Below, one piece after another: positions 1 to 9,514 of a DNA stretch of 64,000 bases. Made by a program: the position numbers and the translations under genes. Source of the stretch: CATOSD01 sp965203135. GTDB taxonomy: Bacteria > Chloroflexota > Dehalococcoidia > Lucifugimonadales > CATOSD01. Location: positions 806,001-870,000 of the forward strand of contig CBDBBO010000002.1 of the NCBI GenBank assembly GCA_965203135.1, read 5' to 3'. The notes beneath the pieces were generated by a model. It was not told the DNA's origin. It did no database searches and saw only the letters and a program-made list of their open reading frames with translations. Each line of letters begins with the position of its first letter. The stretch's first letter is position 1.

Positions 1-789
1 AAAGACTTGTACGACAATACCATCCTGCACACGGCCCTGACACGGCATGGGCCGGATGTTCTGGAAATGCTCATCGAGCGCGGCGCAGACATTCACGCGA
101 AAAACAAACATGATAGAACGCCACTTCACTTCGCCGCTGCCAGGGATAGCCGTATGGTGGAAATGCTGGCGGAAGGGGGCGCGGACATCCATGCTGAGGA
201 GGACGATGGCAACACGCCGTTGCACTGGGCGGCGTGGTCTGACTCCGGGGATGCGGAGGATACCGTGAAGCTACTACTAGACCTCGGCGCTGACGTGAAC
301 GCGCGGGGAGAAATGGACAAGACCCCGTTGCACCGGGCAGCTAAGTCAAACAACCTCGCGGTTGTCGAGGCGCTGCTGGATGGTGGGGCGCTCATAAATG
401 CCGAGAGTTCCTGGGGAATCACTCCCTTCTACGAAGCAATCAACCGCCAGGCAGAACTGGAGATACTGGAACTATTGCTACGACACGGAGCGGATATCGA
501 GGCGAAGCTTCGTAGCGGTTGGACGGCTCTGCACCAAGCGGCCCATAACGGCAACCCGCCATGGATCACCGAGTTTCTTTTGGACAAGGGCGCGGACATT
601 CACGTGAGAGACAATGAGGGAAACACCCCCCTGCACTGGGCCGCCTCTCGGCATTTGATGCCAAGCTATAGGGAAGAGATCGTGGAGCTCCTATTGGAGC
701 GCGGCGCGGACGAAGGCGCCAGGAACAACAAAGGCCAAACAGCTTGCGAAATGGCGAAGGAGGGACGGGAACACTATCGATGTTGGTAG
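1..789 (+). CDS. Ankyrin-repeat protein, 5' end outside window
   Basis: The frame is open from base 1 and ends with TAG at 787-789, so the gene starts upstream of the window. About seven ankyrin repeats are visible, each with a TPLHxAA-like first helix (for example TPLHFAA, TPLHWAA, TALHQAA) and a LLxxGAD-like second helix. Ankyrin repeats form a protein-binding solenoid; nothing here shows an enzymatic domain, and the partner is unknown. No signal peptide can be judged because the N-terminus is missing. It is followed by 334 bp with no gene. The family call is firm; the biological role is open. Confidence 0.9.
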   Translation, partial: KDLYDNTILHTALTRHGPDVLEMLIERGADIHAKNKHDRTPLHFAAARDSRMVEMLAEGGADIHAEEDDGNTPLHWAAWSDSGDAEDTVKLLLDLGADVNARGEMDKTPLHRAAKSNNLAVVEALLDGGALINAESSWGITPFYEAINRQAELEILELLLRHGADIEAKLRSGWTALHQAAHNGNPPWITEFLLDKGADIHVRDNEGNTPLHWAASRHLMPSYREEIVELLLERGADEGARNNKGQTACEMAKEGREHYRCW

Positions 790-1123
790 CCGCGAACCGG
801 GTGACCTCTGGTAGCGTGTCGGTCTGGGGACTTCGAGCCGGCCCGCCTCGCGGATGCCGTCCAGCAGGCTCCTGTAGAGGGCATCTTGCGTCTCTCCATC
901 GGTCGACTCGCTGTTCAGCCGCGACAGACGGACCAGGGCCAGAAGCAGAGACGATGTGCGCGATTTTGCTCACCTACATGAACGCGCGTGGGGAGAATGT
1001 GAACGACTCCCTAACTGTGTTAATCTGGCTAGGCCATCCAGGCCAGACACAGCCCGGTTGATGGCCGCCTGCCCGTATCGAGGACCGGTTAGTGGAGGAT
1101 AGACCGTTGAGGTTTGCGAGGTC
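790..1123. other. Intergenic stretch with a gene remnant
   Basis: I see no intact gene in these 334 bases. They contain the enoyl-CoA hydratase fragment described at 831-886. The rest shows no recognisable promoter, RNA or repeat, except a GAGG-rich stretch just before the nhaA start. Confidence 0.6.
831..886 (-). pseudogene. Fragment of an enoyl-CoA hydratase gene
   Basis: These 56 bases match 2529-2584, inside the intact enoyl-CoA hydratase gene, at roughly 50 of 56 positions and in the same orientation. On the minus strand they read ALYRSLLDGIREAGRLE, against VLYRSLLDGIREAGRLE in the intact gene. Similarity stops abruptly on both sides. It is a remnant of a second copy or a partial duplication. 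The two copies flank nhaA as direct repeats. Confidence 0.75.
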
Positions 1124-2433
<1,310 letters not shown>

Positions 2434-2437
<4 letters not shown>

Positions 2438-3222
2438 CGGCCTTTGAACTGCGGCGGGCGCTTTTCGAGCCAGGCGCGCACGCCCTCCTGGACGTCCTCG
2501 CTCTGCGAGGCGACCACGCTGATGACGTCTTCCAGCCGGCCCGCCTCACGGATGCCGTCCAGAAGGCTCCTGTAGAGGACCTCTTTCATGCCCCGGACGG
2601 CGAGGGGGCCGTTGCTGTTGATCTTGCGGGCCATCTCCTCGGCCCTGGTCATCAGCTCGTCGTGGGGGACGACGTGGTTCACGAGTCCCCAGCGCTCGGC
2701 CTGCTGGGCCGTGAAGCGATTGCCGGTGAGCAGGAACTCCAGCGCGCTGCCGAACGGCATGTGGGCGCGGGACCGCACGGTGCCCCACCAGGTGGTGACC
2801 ACGCCCAACTCCACCTCGGGCATGGCGAACACCGCCCTGTCCGACGCGATGCGGATGTCGCAGTCCATCGCGAAGACCACGCCGCCTCCGATGGCGTAGC
2901 CGTTGATGGCGGCGATGATCGGCTTCCAGACGCCCAGCTCCTCCGCGGGCCGCCTGGGCCTGGGGTTGCCACCGAACGGGTTGCCGCCGTTGGAGCCGCT
3001 CTCGTGGCCGGCGCCCATCTCCTTCAGGTCGGCGCCGGAGCAGAAAGACCTGTCGCCGGCGCCTGTGAGGATGGCCGCCCAGGCGTCGTCATCGTCGCGG
3101 AATCTCTCCCAGATGCCGTTCCAGGCGCGGGCCATCTCGTTGTTGATGGCGTTGAGGGTTTCGGGCCTGTTGAGGGTGACGTAGGCGATTTTGTCTCTTA
3201 CCTCGTACTCGATAACTGCCAT
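2434..3222 (-). CDS. Enoyl-CoA hydratase/isomerase family protein
   Basis: A 262-aa crotonase-fold enzyme acting on acyl-CoA thioesters. Oxyanion-hole segments are at residues 61-69 (CSGADLKEM) and 108-114 (GYAIGGG). Of the two catalytic glutamates of classical hydratases, the one in MPEVELG is present (E136), but the one usually found in GGGCELA is replaced (GGGVVFA), so an isomerase or hydrolase activity is as likely as hydration. The start ATG at 3222 follows GAGGAG. It lies 10 bp downstream of a CoA-transferase gene on the same strand, which suggests a two-gene acyl-CoA operon. Confidence 0.9.
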
Positions 3223-3232
3223 GTGGTTCTCC

Positions 3233-4702
3233 TCAGGGGTAGTAGAGTCTTTGGGCCTCCCCCTTCAGGTCGGCGCGGAAGTCCGGGTGGGCGACGGCTA
3301 TGAGCTCGCGTGCCCGCTCGCGGATGGTCTTGCCGAGGAGCTGGGCAACGCCGTACTCGGTAACGATGGTGTCGGCGAAGGTGCGCGGTATGGTCACCGC
3401 GGACCCTGGCGGGTGCTGGGGCACTATGCGGGACACGGTTCCTCCCGCTGCCGTGGAACGCAACAGCGTGATGGCCCTGCCGCCCCTCGACATGACCGCG
3501 CCCATGTGAAGCTCCGGCTGGCCGCCGGTGCCGTTCCACTGGCGGTCTCCGATCGTTTCCGCGTTGATCTGCCCCGAGAAGTCCACGGAGAGGGCATTGT
3601 TGATCGAGACGTAGTTGTCGTGGGCAGCGATGGTGCTCATGTTGACCACGTACTCGGCGTCTCGCAACTCGATGAGGGGATTGTTGTGGGCGTATTGAAT
3701 CTCGTCGGGAGCGCAGCCGGTTATCGCCGTGAACACCGCGACGCCGGGGTTGACGTTCTTGCGCGCGCCGGTGATAACGCCGTCCCTGATGAGGCTGAGG
3801 ATGCCGGGGGCGGTCATCTCCGAGTGCCAGCCCAGGTCGCGCTTGTCGTCGAATGTGCCCAATCGAGGGAGATAGGAGCTGGGGCTGCCCACGCCTATCT
3901 GGATGGTGTCCCCGTCCCTGACTAGCTCGGCCACGTTCTGCGAGATGCTCCTGTCTACCTCGCTCGGCTCCGCCGTGGCCCATAGCCTGGAGAACTCCTG
4001 CACCTGCCTGAAGGTGCCGCCGAGCAGATTGGGCAGGAACTCGTACCTGTTGCTCCCGTTCAGCAGCGGCAGCACCCGCTCCAGCTCCGCTCGGACGAGT
4101 GGGTCCTCCACGTTGGCGACCATCTCCTCGGACACTTCGAGGGACAACTCGTGCTGGGAGTGCTCGACGAAGCGGTCGATTTGGGAGACGTGGATGTAGT
4201 TGTCGCCGTAGGTGCGGATGAGCGAGTCGTCCACCTGTGCGAGCACAACGCGGGCGTACCTAGCAAAGCTGCGCTTGTTCCACAGGCCCTTGCCGAAGCT
4301 GCAATAGCCTTGCTCGTCGGGCGGCGAGACGGACATCAGGGTCGCGTCGAGCCGGGGGCCTCTGCCGGGCTCGCGGTACGGCTGCAGGTCCGTTGTGAAG
4401 ATGACTGGCGCGAAGTCTATGCGGCGCTCGTGGTAGGCCGACCGGGCGAGCGGCCCGAGGAACATGGAGGGGCTGTACCTGAACGAGCCCTCGAAGTCGG
4501 GCCGTAGCCAGCCGGGGTCGTATATGGGGGCGACGTCGAATATCCGCAGGTCGGCCAGGCGCTCGTGCTGAGACGCGAGCGCGTCCATCAGGGTGGTGGG
4601 CTTGGGGTCGACGCTGATCGCCAGGTTGTCGCCCGGACCGACGAGCGCAATCGCCTCGTCCGCCGTGACCGTGTTGGTTTCGTAGTGCTCTTTCCAGTCC
4701 AC
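3233..4702 (-). CDS. Acetyl-CoA hydrolase/CoA-transferase family protein
   Basis: A 489-aa protein of the family containing 4-hydroxybutyrate CoA-transferase and acetyl-CoA hydrolase, which moves CoA between carboxylic acids through a glutamyl-CoA intermediate. The probable catalytic residue is E295 in GWHSEM. C-terminal family motifs are visible, including a glycine-rich GTGGQPELHMGA stretch and FADTIVTEYGVAQLLGK. The start is GTG at 4702, with TGAGGA about 10 bases before. It is cotranscribed with the enoyl-CoA hydratase gene 10 bp downstream, pointing to breakdown or activation of a short organic acid. The exact substrate cannot be read from sequence. Confidence 0.88.
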   Translation of the reverse strand: MDWKEHYETNTVTADEAIALVGPGDNLAISVDPKPTTLMDALASQHERLADLRIFDVAPIYDPGWLRPDFEGSFRYSPSMFLGPLARSAYHERRIDFAPVIFTTDLQPYREPGRGPRLDATLMSVSPPDEQGYCSFGKGLWNKRSFARYARVVLAQVDDSLIRTYGDNYIHVSQIDRFVEHSQHELSLEVSEEMVANVEDPLVRAELERVLPLLNGSNRYEFLPNLLGGTFRQVQEFSRLWATAEPSEVDRSISQNVAELVRDGDTIQIGVGSPSSYLPRLGTFDDKRDLGWHSEMTAPGILSLIRDGVITGARKNVNPGVAVFTAITGCAPDEIQYAHNNPLIELRDAEYVVNMSTIAAHDNYVSINNALSVDFSGQINAETIGDRQWNGTGGQPELHMGAVMSRGGRAITLLRSTAAGGTVSRIVPQHPPGSAVTIPRTFADTIVTEYGVAQLLGKTIRERARELIAVAHPDFRADLKGEAQRLYYP

Positions 4703-4802
4703 CAGACCGTGTCCTCACCAAACAAGAGACCGCCGGGATGCCGCTTAGCCTAGTTTGGGCGGCCAAGCGTAGTCAAGACGGCGCGGACTTTGGCGCGCAG
4801 GG

Positions 4803-4830
4803 TTACAGCGGGCGCAGCCTCCGCTAGAAT
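4803..4830 (+). promoter_or_regulatory. Possible sigma70 promoter of the methyltransferase gene
   Basis: TTACAG at 4803-4808 and TAGAAT at 4825-4830 are separated by 16 bases, about 36 bases before the start codon. Several genes in this window carry a similar TAGAAT or TAAAAT box. The -35 match is only moderate. Confidence 0.35.
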
Positions 4831-4866
4831 GAGACCAGAAAGTCGGGATTTCGCAAGGAGGGTCGC

Positions 4867-5781
4867 ATGAGCAACTTCGACAGACTGCAGGCGCGGCTGG
4901 CGGCGGGGGAGACGATTGTGATGGACGGGGGTATGGGCTCGGAGCTGGGAAGGCGGAGGTTGACCAGCCCCACCACGTGGTCGGGAGAGCCGATGCTCAC
5001 ACATTCCGAGTTGGTGAGGGAGATTCACCAGGAGTACATAGAGGCGGGCGCGGAGATCATCATCACCAACACGTTCAGCACGGGGCGTGACGTTCTGGAG
5101 CCGAACGGTCTCGGGGACAGGGTGGCGGAGGCCAACAGGCAGGGAATCGAGGCGGCGGTGCAGGCGCGGAGAAACACGGGAACGGAGGACTCGGTGGTGA
5201 TCGCGGCCTCGGTGTCCACGATGGCGCCCAAGCCTCACGGTGAGGTCCCGGTGCCCTACGAGAACGCGCTTGAGACATATCGGGAGCAGCTGGGCGAGCT
5301 GGCCAGGGGCGGCCCGGACGTGGCGGTGGCCGAGATGCTGGTGCGGATTTCGGACACGCTGGCGGCGGTGGATGCGGCGGCGGAGCTTGGTCTGCCGGTG
5401 TGGGTCGGGCTGTCGCTGGTGCCCGATGGGGATGAATTGTACTTGGGAATCGAAGGCAGGCACGGAGGCGAGACGATTCAGGACGCCATCGAGGCGCTGG
5501 AGGGCAAGGACGTCGCGGCGCTGTTCGTGATGCACACGCCGGTGGACGAGACGGCGCCGGGGCTGGCGATAGTAAAGGAGAACTGGGCCGGAACCTACGG
5601 CGCTTACGCCCATTTCAGGAGCGGCGGCGGCGTGACGCCCAATCCGAACGCGCTGGACCCTCAGCAGTACCTGGAGCACGCGAAGGGGTGGAGCGAACAG
5701 GGGGCGCGCATCATCGGGGGGTGCTGCGGGACGCGGCCCGACCACATCCGGGCGCTCAGGGAGTGGATATCCGGGTCCTGA
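4867..5781 (+). CDS. Homocysteine S-methyltransferase family protein
   Basis: A 304-aa TIM-barrel protein of the zinc-dependent family that transfers methyl groups to homocysteine (BHMT/MmuM type). The C-terminal zinc cysteines are present as C286-C287 in GGCCGTRPDHI. The third zinc ligand, normally a cysteine in a GxNC-like strand, appears as histidine (H223 in FVMHTP), so the metal site or the reaction may differ. The start ATG at 4867 follows AAGGAGGG. It stands alone, divergent from the CoA-transferase gene. It could be a methyltransferase for an unknown thiol or another methyl donor. Confidence 0.85.
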   Translation: MSNFDRLQARLAAGETIVMDGGMGSELGRRRLTSPTTWSGEPMLTHSELVREIHQEYIEAGAEIIITNTFSTGRDVLEPNGLGDRVAEANRQGIEAAVQARRNTGTEDSVVIAASVSTMAPKPHGEVPVPYENALETYREQLGELARGGPDVAVAEMLVRISDTLAAVDAAAELGLPVWVGLSLVPDGDELYLGIEGRHGGETIQDAIEALEGKDVAALFVMHTPVDETAPGLAIVKENWAGTYGAYAHFRSGGGVTPNPNALDPQQYLEHAKGWSEQGARIIGGCCGTRPDHIRALREWISGS

Positions 5782-5808
5782 GGGGACTGTCCCGGTCGGA
5801 CGCGGCGG

Positions 5809-6978
5809 CTAGAACTGGCCGCGCGGCTCAAGGCCCAGGAAGTACTGGCCGGCGGTGTCGTAGTGCGTCAGCCGGCCCTGGAGGTGCTGGGTGATGACGT
5901 GGACGTCCTGGAAACGCCGCTGGATGGGGTGCTCCTTGAAGATCGCGCCGGAGCCGCACAGGTTGTAGGCCGAGTCCACCACCTCGGCGGCAAGGCGTAT
6001 GGCGTGAGTGGTGGCAATCCGCAGCGATATCCGGTCCTCCACTGTGAGCGCGCCGTTGAGTTGCGCGCTTTGCCAGACCTGGGCGACAGCCTCGCGCAGG
6101 AAGGCCTTCGCCGAGCGCCAGGTGGCCTCCGCCTGGCCGACCTGTCGCTGGGTCGTGGTGTAGTCCCGCAGCTTGCCATGCAATCGGGCCGGCACCTTGC
6201 CGCCCGCGACGTCTATGGCCGTGTCCAGTGCGGCGCGCGCCACGCCCAGTGCCGCGGTGGCGAAGCCGGACGCGAACAGCAGCGTGGTGGGGAGCACGTA
6301 GAGCGGACCGCTTTCCCTGGGCGGCCAGGTGGCGCTGAAGGTGCGGACCGAGGGCACGAACAGCCCTTCGGCCTCGAACCCGTAGCTGGCGGTGCCGCGC
6401 AGCCCGTTCACGTGCCAGTCGTCGACTATGTTGACCGCGCTCTTCGGCACGAGCATCACGGGGGCGTCCTGGTCGTACACAGGCGGCGGGCCGGTCTCGC
6501 CGTCCGCCGCCACCGGAGCCATGGCGGCTATCCAAGTGGCGTGGTCGCAGCCGGTGCTGAAGGTCCAGCGGCCCGATACCAGGTAGCCGCCGTCCGCCGG
6601 CTCCGCCCTGGCCCCCGGTAGAGGTGGGCCGTTCGTGACGACGGCGCGCGGGTTGGCCCAGATCTCCCGCGCGGTCTGCAGCGGCAAACGCACGGAGTTG
6701 GTCGCCCAGACGTTGTTCTGGTTGAAGGTCCAGGCCGTGCTGGCGTCGACCTCGGCGAACACTTCCACCAGGCGCAGGTAGTCGGGCAGGTCCAGTTCGG
6801 CCCCGCCGAGCGAGCGGGGCACCAGCAGCCGGAAGAAGCCCCTGTCCGCCATGTCGCGCGCCAGCTCGTCGGGCAGCTCGCGCGCGTCGTCGATGCGCTC
6901 GGCGTGCTGCGCCACCCTTGCCGCGAACTCTCGCGCGGTGTCCAGGTATCTATCGATGTTGTAGCTGGTTGCTGTCAT
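5809..6978 (-). CDS. Acyl-CoA dehydrogenase-like flavoprotein (DszC/HpaH-type monooxygenase family)
   Basis: A 389-aa protein with the acyl-CoA dehydrogenase fold. The N-terminal helical domain has LPDELARDMADRGFFRLLVPRSLGG, the middle beta domain has GYLVSGRWTFSTGCDHATW, and the C-terminal helical domain has an aromatic-rich pattern. The arrangement resembles the group of flavin-dependent monooxygenases (DszC, 4-hydroxyphenylacetate hydroxylase component) and not beta-oxidation dehydrogenases, because no catalytic glutamate pattern of the latter is evident. Such enzymes use reduced flavin from a partner reductase; the PPOX flavoprotein downstream is one candidate, by inference only. The start ATG is at 6978. 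Confidence 0.8.
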   Translation of the reverse strand: MTATSYNIDRYLDTAREFAARVAQHAERIDDARELPDELARDMADRGFFRLLVPRSLGGAELDLPDYLRLVEVFAEVDASTAWTFNQNNVWATNSVRLPLQTAREIWANPRAVVTNGPPLPGARAEPADGGYLVSGRWTFSTGCDHATWIAAMAPVAADGETGPPPVYDQDAPVMLVPKSAVNIVDDWHVNGLRGTASYGFEAEGLFVPSVRTFSATWPPRESGPLYVLPTTLLFASGFATAALGVARAALDTAIDVAGGKVPARLHGKLRDYTTTQRQVGQAEATWRSAKAFLREAVAQVWQSAQLNGALTVEDRISLRIATTHAIRLAAEVVDSAYNLCGSGAIFKEHPIQRRFQDVHVITQHLQGRLTHYDTAGQYFLGLEPRGQF

Positions 6979-7058
6979 GGCGCCTTGTAGCTAACCCGCT
7001 CCGCAAGCGCAGACAGGGAGGTCGTCCCAGGGCCCGCCAGTCATGGGCCGAAACGCGC

Positions 7059-7547
7059 TTACAGATGCTCCTTGCCGAAAAAGTGCCTCTCGATGCCCCA
7101 CTTGCGGCTTCCCAGCACGCCGATGACGCCGGCGCAGATGAACCAGAGGATGGTTACCTCGCCGCCGTGGGCCACAAAGGCGTTGCCGCCGTCCGGGGGG
7201 TTGGGATACAGGTGCGGCCAGGGCCATACCGGACTGAGCGCGGCGTGGACGCCGAAGTAGGCCACGATCATGGTGACTACCAGCGCTCCGGCTCCCAGGC
7301 GGGTGAATATGCCGAGCCCGATGAGGATCGCCGAGGCCAGCTCCACCCAGCCGGCTATGTCGACGAGGAGTCCAAGGCCGTTCGGGTTCGCGCCAGCGGG
7401 GAAGTCCCAGAGCAGAAACGCCTTCTGGGCGCCGTGCAGTCCCACCAGTGTCGCGAAGACGAGACGAAACAGCAGGTAGAACTCGTCCGTGTGTGGCTGA
7501 AGGTACCTTCCGAAGAAGCCCTGTTCCTGTGCGCTATCCCCAGTCAT
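7059..7547 (-). CDS. DoxX family membrane protein
   Basis: A 162-aa protein with about four transmembrane segments and the DoxX pattern (RLVFATLVGLHGAQKAF, GWVELASAILIGLG, ending near a GSRKWGIE tail). DoxX-like proteins are small quinone-associated or redox-linked membrane proteins of poorly defined function. I chose ATG 7547 over an upstream in-frame start because AAAGGAGG lies just before it. It lies on the same strand as the PPOX flavoprotein gene upstream (spacing 68 bp), so they may be cotranscribed. Confidence 0.8.
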   Translation of the reverse strand: MTGDSAQEQGFFGRYLQPHTDEFYLLFRLVFATLVGLHGAQKAFLLWDFPAGANPNGLGLLVDIAGWVELASAILIGLGIFTRLGAGALVVTMIVAYFGVHAALSPVWPWPHLYPNPPDGGNAFVAHGGEVTILWFICAGVIGVLGSRKWGIERHFFGKEHL

Positions 7548-7615
7548 GGCCACGCCTCCTTTCAACAATCAATCCCATCCGACAAGCACGGCGCGCGGAT
7601 GCCTGAGCTCCGACG

Positions 7616-8023
7616 CTATGGCCCGAACAGCACGCGCTCGGGAACGAGAGTGATGATGGCGAACCGCTCGGACATCAGCTCCCGCATGTACTCCTCGACG
7701 TCCTCCGGCTTCTCGTAGCGCTCCACGATGGCCCGCACCCGCGGCCAGACACCATCTCCTGTGTCCACGTCGGCTCGCCCGTACAGCGCGGCGTATTCCG
7801 CGCCCCGCTCGCCCGCGTAGACGCACACCGACAGCCGGGGGTCGCGCTGGAGGTTGCGCACCTTGGCGCTGTTCTCGTTCGCGGCAACGGTGAGCCGACC
7901 GTCCTCGTATCCATACCAGACCGGCGTGATCTGCGGCGTTCCGTCCCTGCTGACGGTCGCCACAACCGCGATGCGGGGCGGGCGAAGGAATTTTTCAAGG
8001 CGCTCAGAGTCGTGGTCTGCCAA
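7616..8023 (-). CDS. PPOX-class flavin/F420-dependent oxidoreductase
   Basis: A 135-aa split-barrel protein of the pyridoxamine-phosphate-oxidase-like family. The N-terminal half shows RIAVVATVSRDGTPQITPVWYGYEDGRLTVAANENSAKVRNLQRDPR in outline, which is the typical cofactor-binding beta barrel, followed by a helical AALYGRADV region. These proteins bind FMN, F420 or haem and reduce small molecules. The start is TTG at 8023, supported by GGAGGAG eight bases upstream. The substrate is unknown. Confidence 0.85.
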   Translation of the reverse strand: MADHDSERLEKFLRPPRIAVVATVSRDGTPQITPVWYGYEDGRLTVAANENSAKVRNLQRDPRLSVCVYAGERGAEYAALYGRADVDTGDGVWPRVRAIVERYEKPEDVEEYMRELMSERFAIITLVPERVLFGP

Positions 8024-8140
8024 TTCGCTCTCCTCCGGGCCGTACCTGTACGGGACTCACCAAGCGCGATTCTAACACAACCGCACGCGGCGTCGGCGCG
8101 GCCTGAGCGTGGTAGAATCGGGCTACGCGATTCACGCTCA

Positions 8141-8191
8141 CCCTTCGACAGGCTCAGGGCGGGCTCTCAATGCTCTCCCTTCAAGGGAGAG
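8141..8191. repeat. Intergenic repeat pieces in the 5' region of the ATL gene
   Basis: 8141-8159 reads CCCTTCGACAGGCTCAGGG, which recurs with one change at 57454-57472 inside a small inverted-repeat element. Directly after it, 8173-8191 is a perfect palindrome (CTCTCCCTT, one base, AAGGGAGAG). Both look like intergenic repeat debris placed in the leader of the downstream gene, and the hairpin would form in its mRNA. Confidence 0.55.
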
Positions 8192-8211
8192 TAGGCCCAA
8201 GAGGAGACACC

Positions 8212-8538
8212 ATGCCAAGCGAGCGCCAAGAGGGATCCGTTTACGGGCGAATCCTGGACGTGGTTCGCCGGATACCGTGCGGGCAGGTCGCCACCTACGG
8301 GCAGGTCGCGCTGATCGCGGGCGGGTGCACGCCCAGGATGGTGGGCTACTGTCTGGCCTCGCTGGACCACGGAAGCGACGTGCCGTGGCAGCGCGTGATC
8401 AACTACAAGGGCGGGATAAGCCCGCGGAGCACGGGCCACGGCAGCGAGATGCAGCGTCTGCTCCTGGAGGACGAGGGCGTCGAGTTCGACGAGCAGGGCC
8501 GTGTGAGCTTTCGCAGGTTCGGCTGGATGGAGGACTAG
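8212..8538 (+). CDS. Alkyltransferase-like protein (ATL), DNA-lesion binding
   Basis: A 108-aa protein with the DNA-binding domain of O6-alkylguanine-DNA alkyltransferases (IPCGQVATYGQVALIAG, then the helix-turn-helix). In place of the catalytic PCHR motif it has PWQRV (W59), the hallmark of ATL proteins, which bind alkylated guanine and hand it to nucleotide excision repair without removing the alkyl group. The start ATG at 8212 follows GAGGAG. A true alkyltransferase with an intact cysteine is encoded at 37267, so the genome carries both types. Call is firm. Confidence 0.92.
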   Translation: MPSERQEGSVYGRILDVVRRIPCGQVATYGQVALIAGGCTPRMVGYCLASLDHGSDVPWQRVINYKGGISPRSTGHGSEMQRLLLEDEGVEFDEQGRVSFRRFGWMED

Positions 8539-8563
8539 TCCCGCGGCGTGCTCGTCTACGCAC

Positions 8564-9316
8564 TCACGCCGGATGACCGGAACGAGCCGCAGAGGGCGCC
8601 AAACGGCTGATGATGTCCACGTGCACCTCTTCCTCGCAGGTGTCCAGCATCTCCCTCAGAGCAATCCACTCCCGGTCGGTTGCTGTCAACTCCCACTTGT
8701 CCTTTATCTTCAGCCAGTCCATCGCGTAATCGCACCAGTGGTCCTGGTTGGGCGGGCGCCAGTCTTCGGGCCCCTTGCTGCCCTTGGATCGGTTCGCGGA
8801 CGGGTCCACCGCCGCGAGATGGCCCTCGAAGTCCAGGTCGTTGGCGTAGGCCGCCTTGCGTTCGCGGGACCAGGCCCAGCCGCCGGAGCGGTGGGCGTTG
8901 GCGAGCGGCACCACGTGGTCGACGTCCAGGTCGCTGGGGTCTTCGAACACTTCCAGGGTGTAAGGGTCCACCCACCTGCCGGACTCGACGCGGCACTGCT
9001 TCTCGGTCTCGTAGGTGAGCGGGCCGTCGGCCTCTGCGATGAGCGTTTCCTGGCGGGCGTCCTGGCAGTCGCCGTCCTCGTCCAGCCAGTGCCGCCACTC
9101 CCCGCGGTCATAGTCGGGAATCTCCCGGGTTTCGCGGTCGATTCTCAGGGGGAGCATGATGGCGTCGTCGCTTCTTACCAGCACGGTGCTCACGTCCGGC
9201 GCCGGCGGCGGCGTATCGGGCATCGGCGCGCCGCAGGCGGCGGCCAGGAGGGCGACGAAAAGGGCTGCCGCGAGCGGAATCGCACGCCCTGTGAGTGGTG
9301 TCCGGCGAAGCAGCAT
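8564..9316 (-). CDS. Secreted lipoprotein with HNH nuclease domain
   Basis: A 250-aa protein. Residues 1-30 form a lipoprotein signal with lipobox LLAAAC. The body has the HNH/DUF1524-like core DLDVDHVVPLANAHRSG (about residues 129-144), followed by a DPSANRSKGSKGPEDWRPP stretch and a CDYAMDWLKIKDKW helix, as in the GmrSD C-terminal nuclease family and secreted nucleases of actinobacteria. It would act outside the cytoplasmic membrane as a nuclease, perhaps for nucleic-acid scavenging. No clear ribosome site precedes ATG 9316. The frame runs open upstream, but the lipobox supports this start. Confidence 0.8.
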   Translation of the reverse strand: MLLRRTPLTGRAIPLAAALFVALLAAACGAPMPDTPPPAPDVSTVLVRSDDAIMLPLRIDRETREIPDYDRGEWRHWLDEDGDCQDARQETLIAEADGPLTYETEKQCRVESGRWVDPYTLEVFEDPSDLDVDHVVPLANAHRSGGWAWSRERKAAYANDLDFEGHLAAVDPSANRSKGSKGPEDWRPPNQDHWCDYAMDWLKIKDKWELTATDREWIALREMLDTCEEEVHVDIISRLAPSAARSGHPA

Positions 9317-9402
9317 GTGTGGAAGTATATGCGGGTCTATCGGGCTGTCAAGATGCGCTCGCCAGGGTGCAGGAAAGGCTGCGTTGCGCCCGTTCTGATA
9401 CA

Positions 9403-9432
9403 TTGCCCAAGCCGCGCGCGCTATGGTATACT
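9403..9432 (+). promoter_or_regulatory. Promoter of the rpsB operon
   Basis: TTGCCC at 9403-9408 and TATACT at 9427-9432 are separated by 18 bases; TGG before the -10 box gives an extended -10. This places transcription start about 75 bases before rpsB. Confidence 0.55.
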
Positions 9433-9514
9433 CTGCGACGATACAGAGGAGCCGTTTCCGGCGGCGCGGGTGGCCGCGCGCCTGAAAAACACATGCGGAG
9501 GAAGGCGAGAGTCT

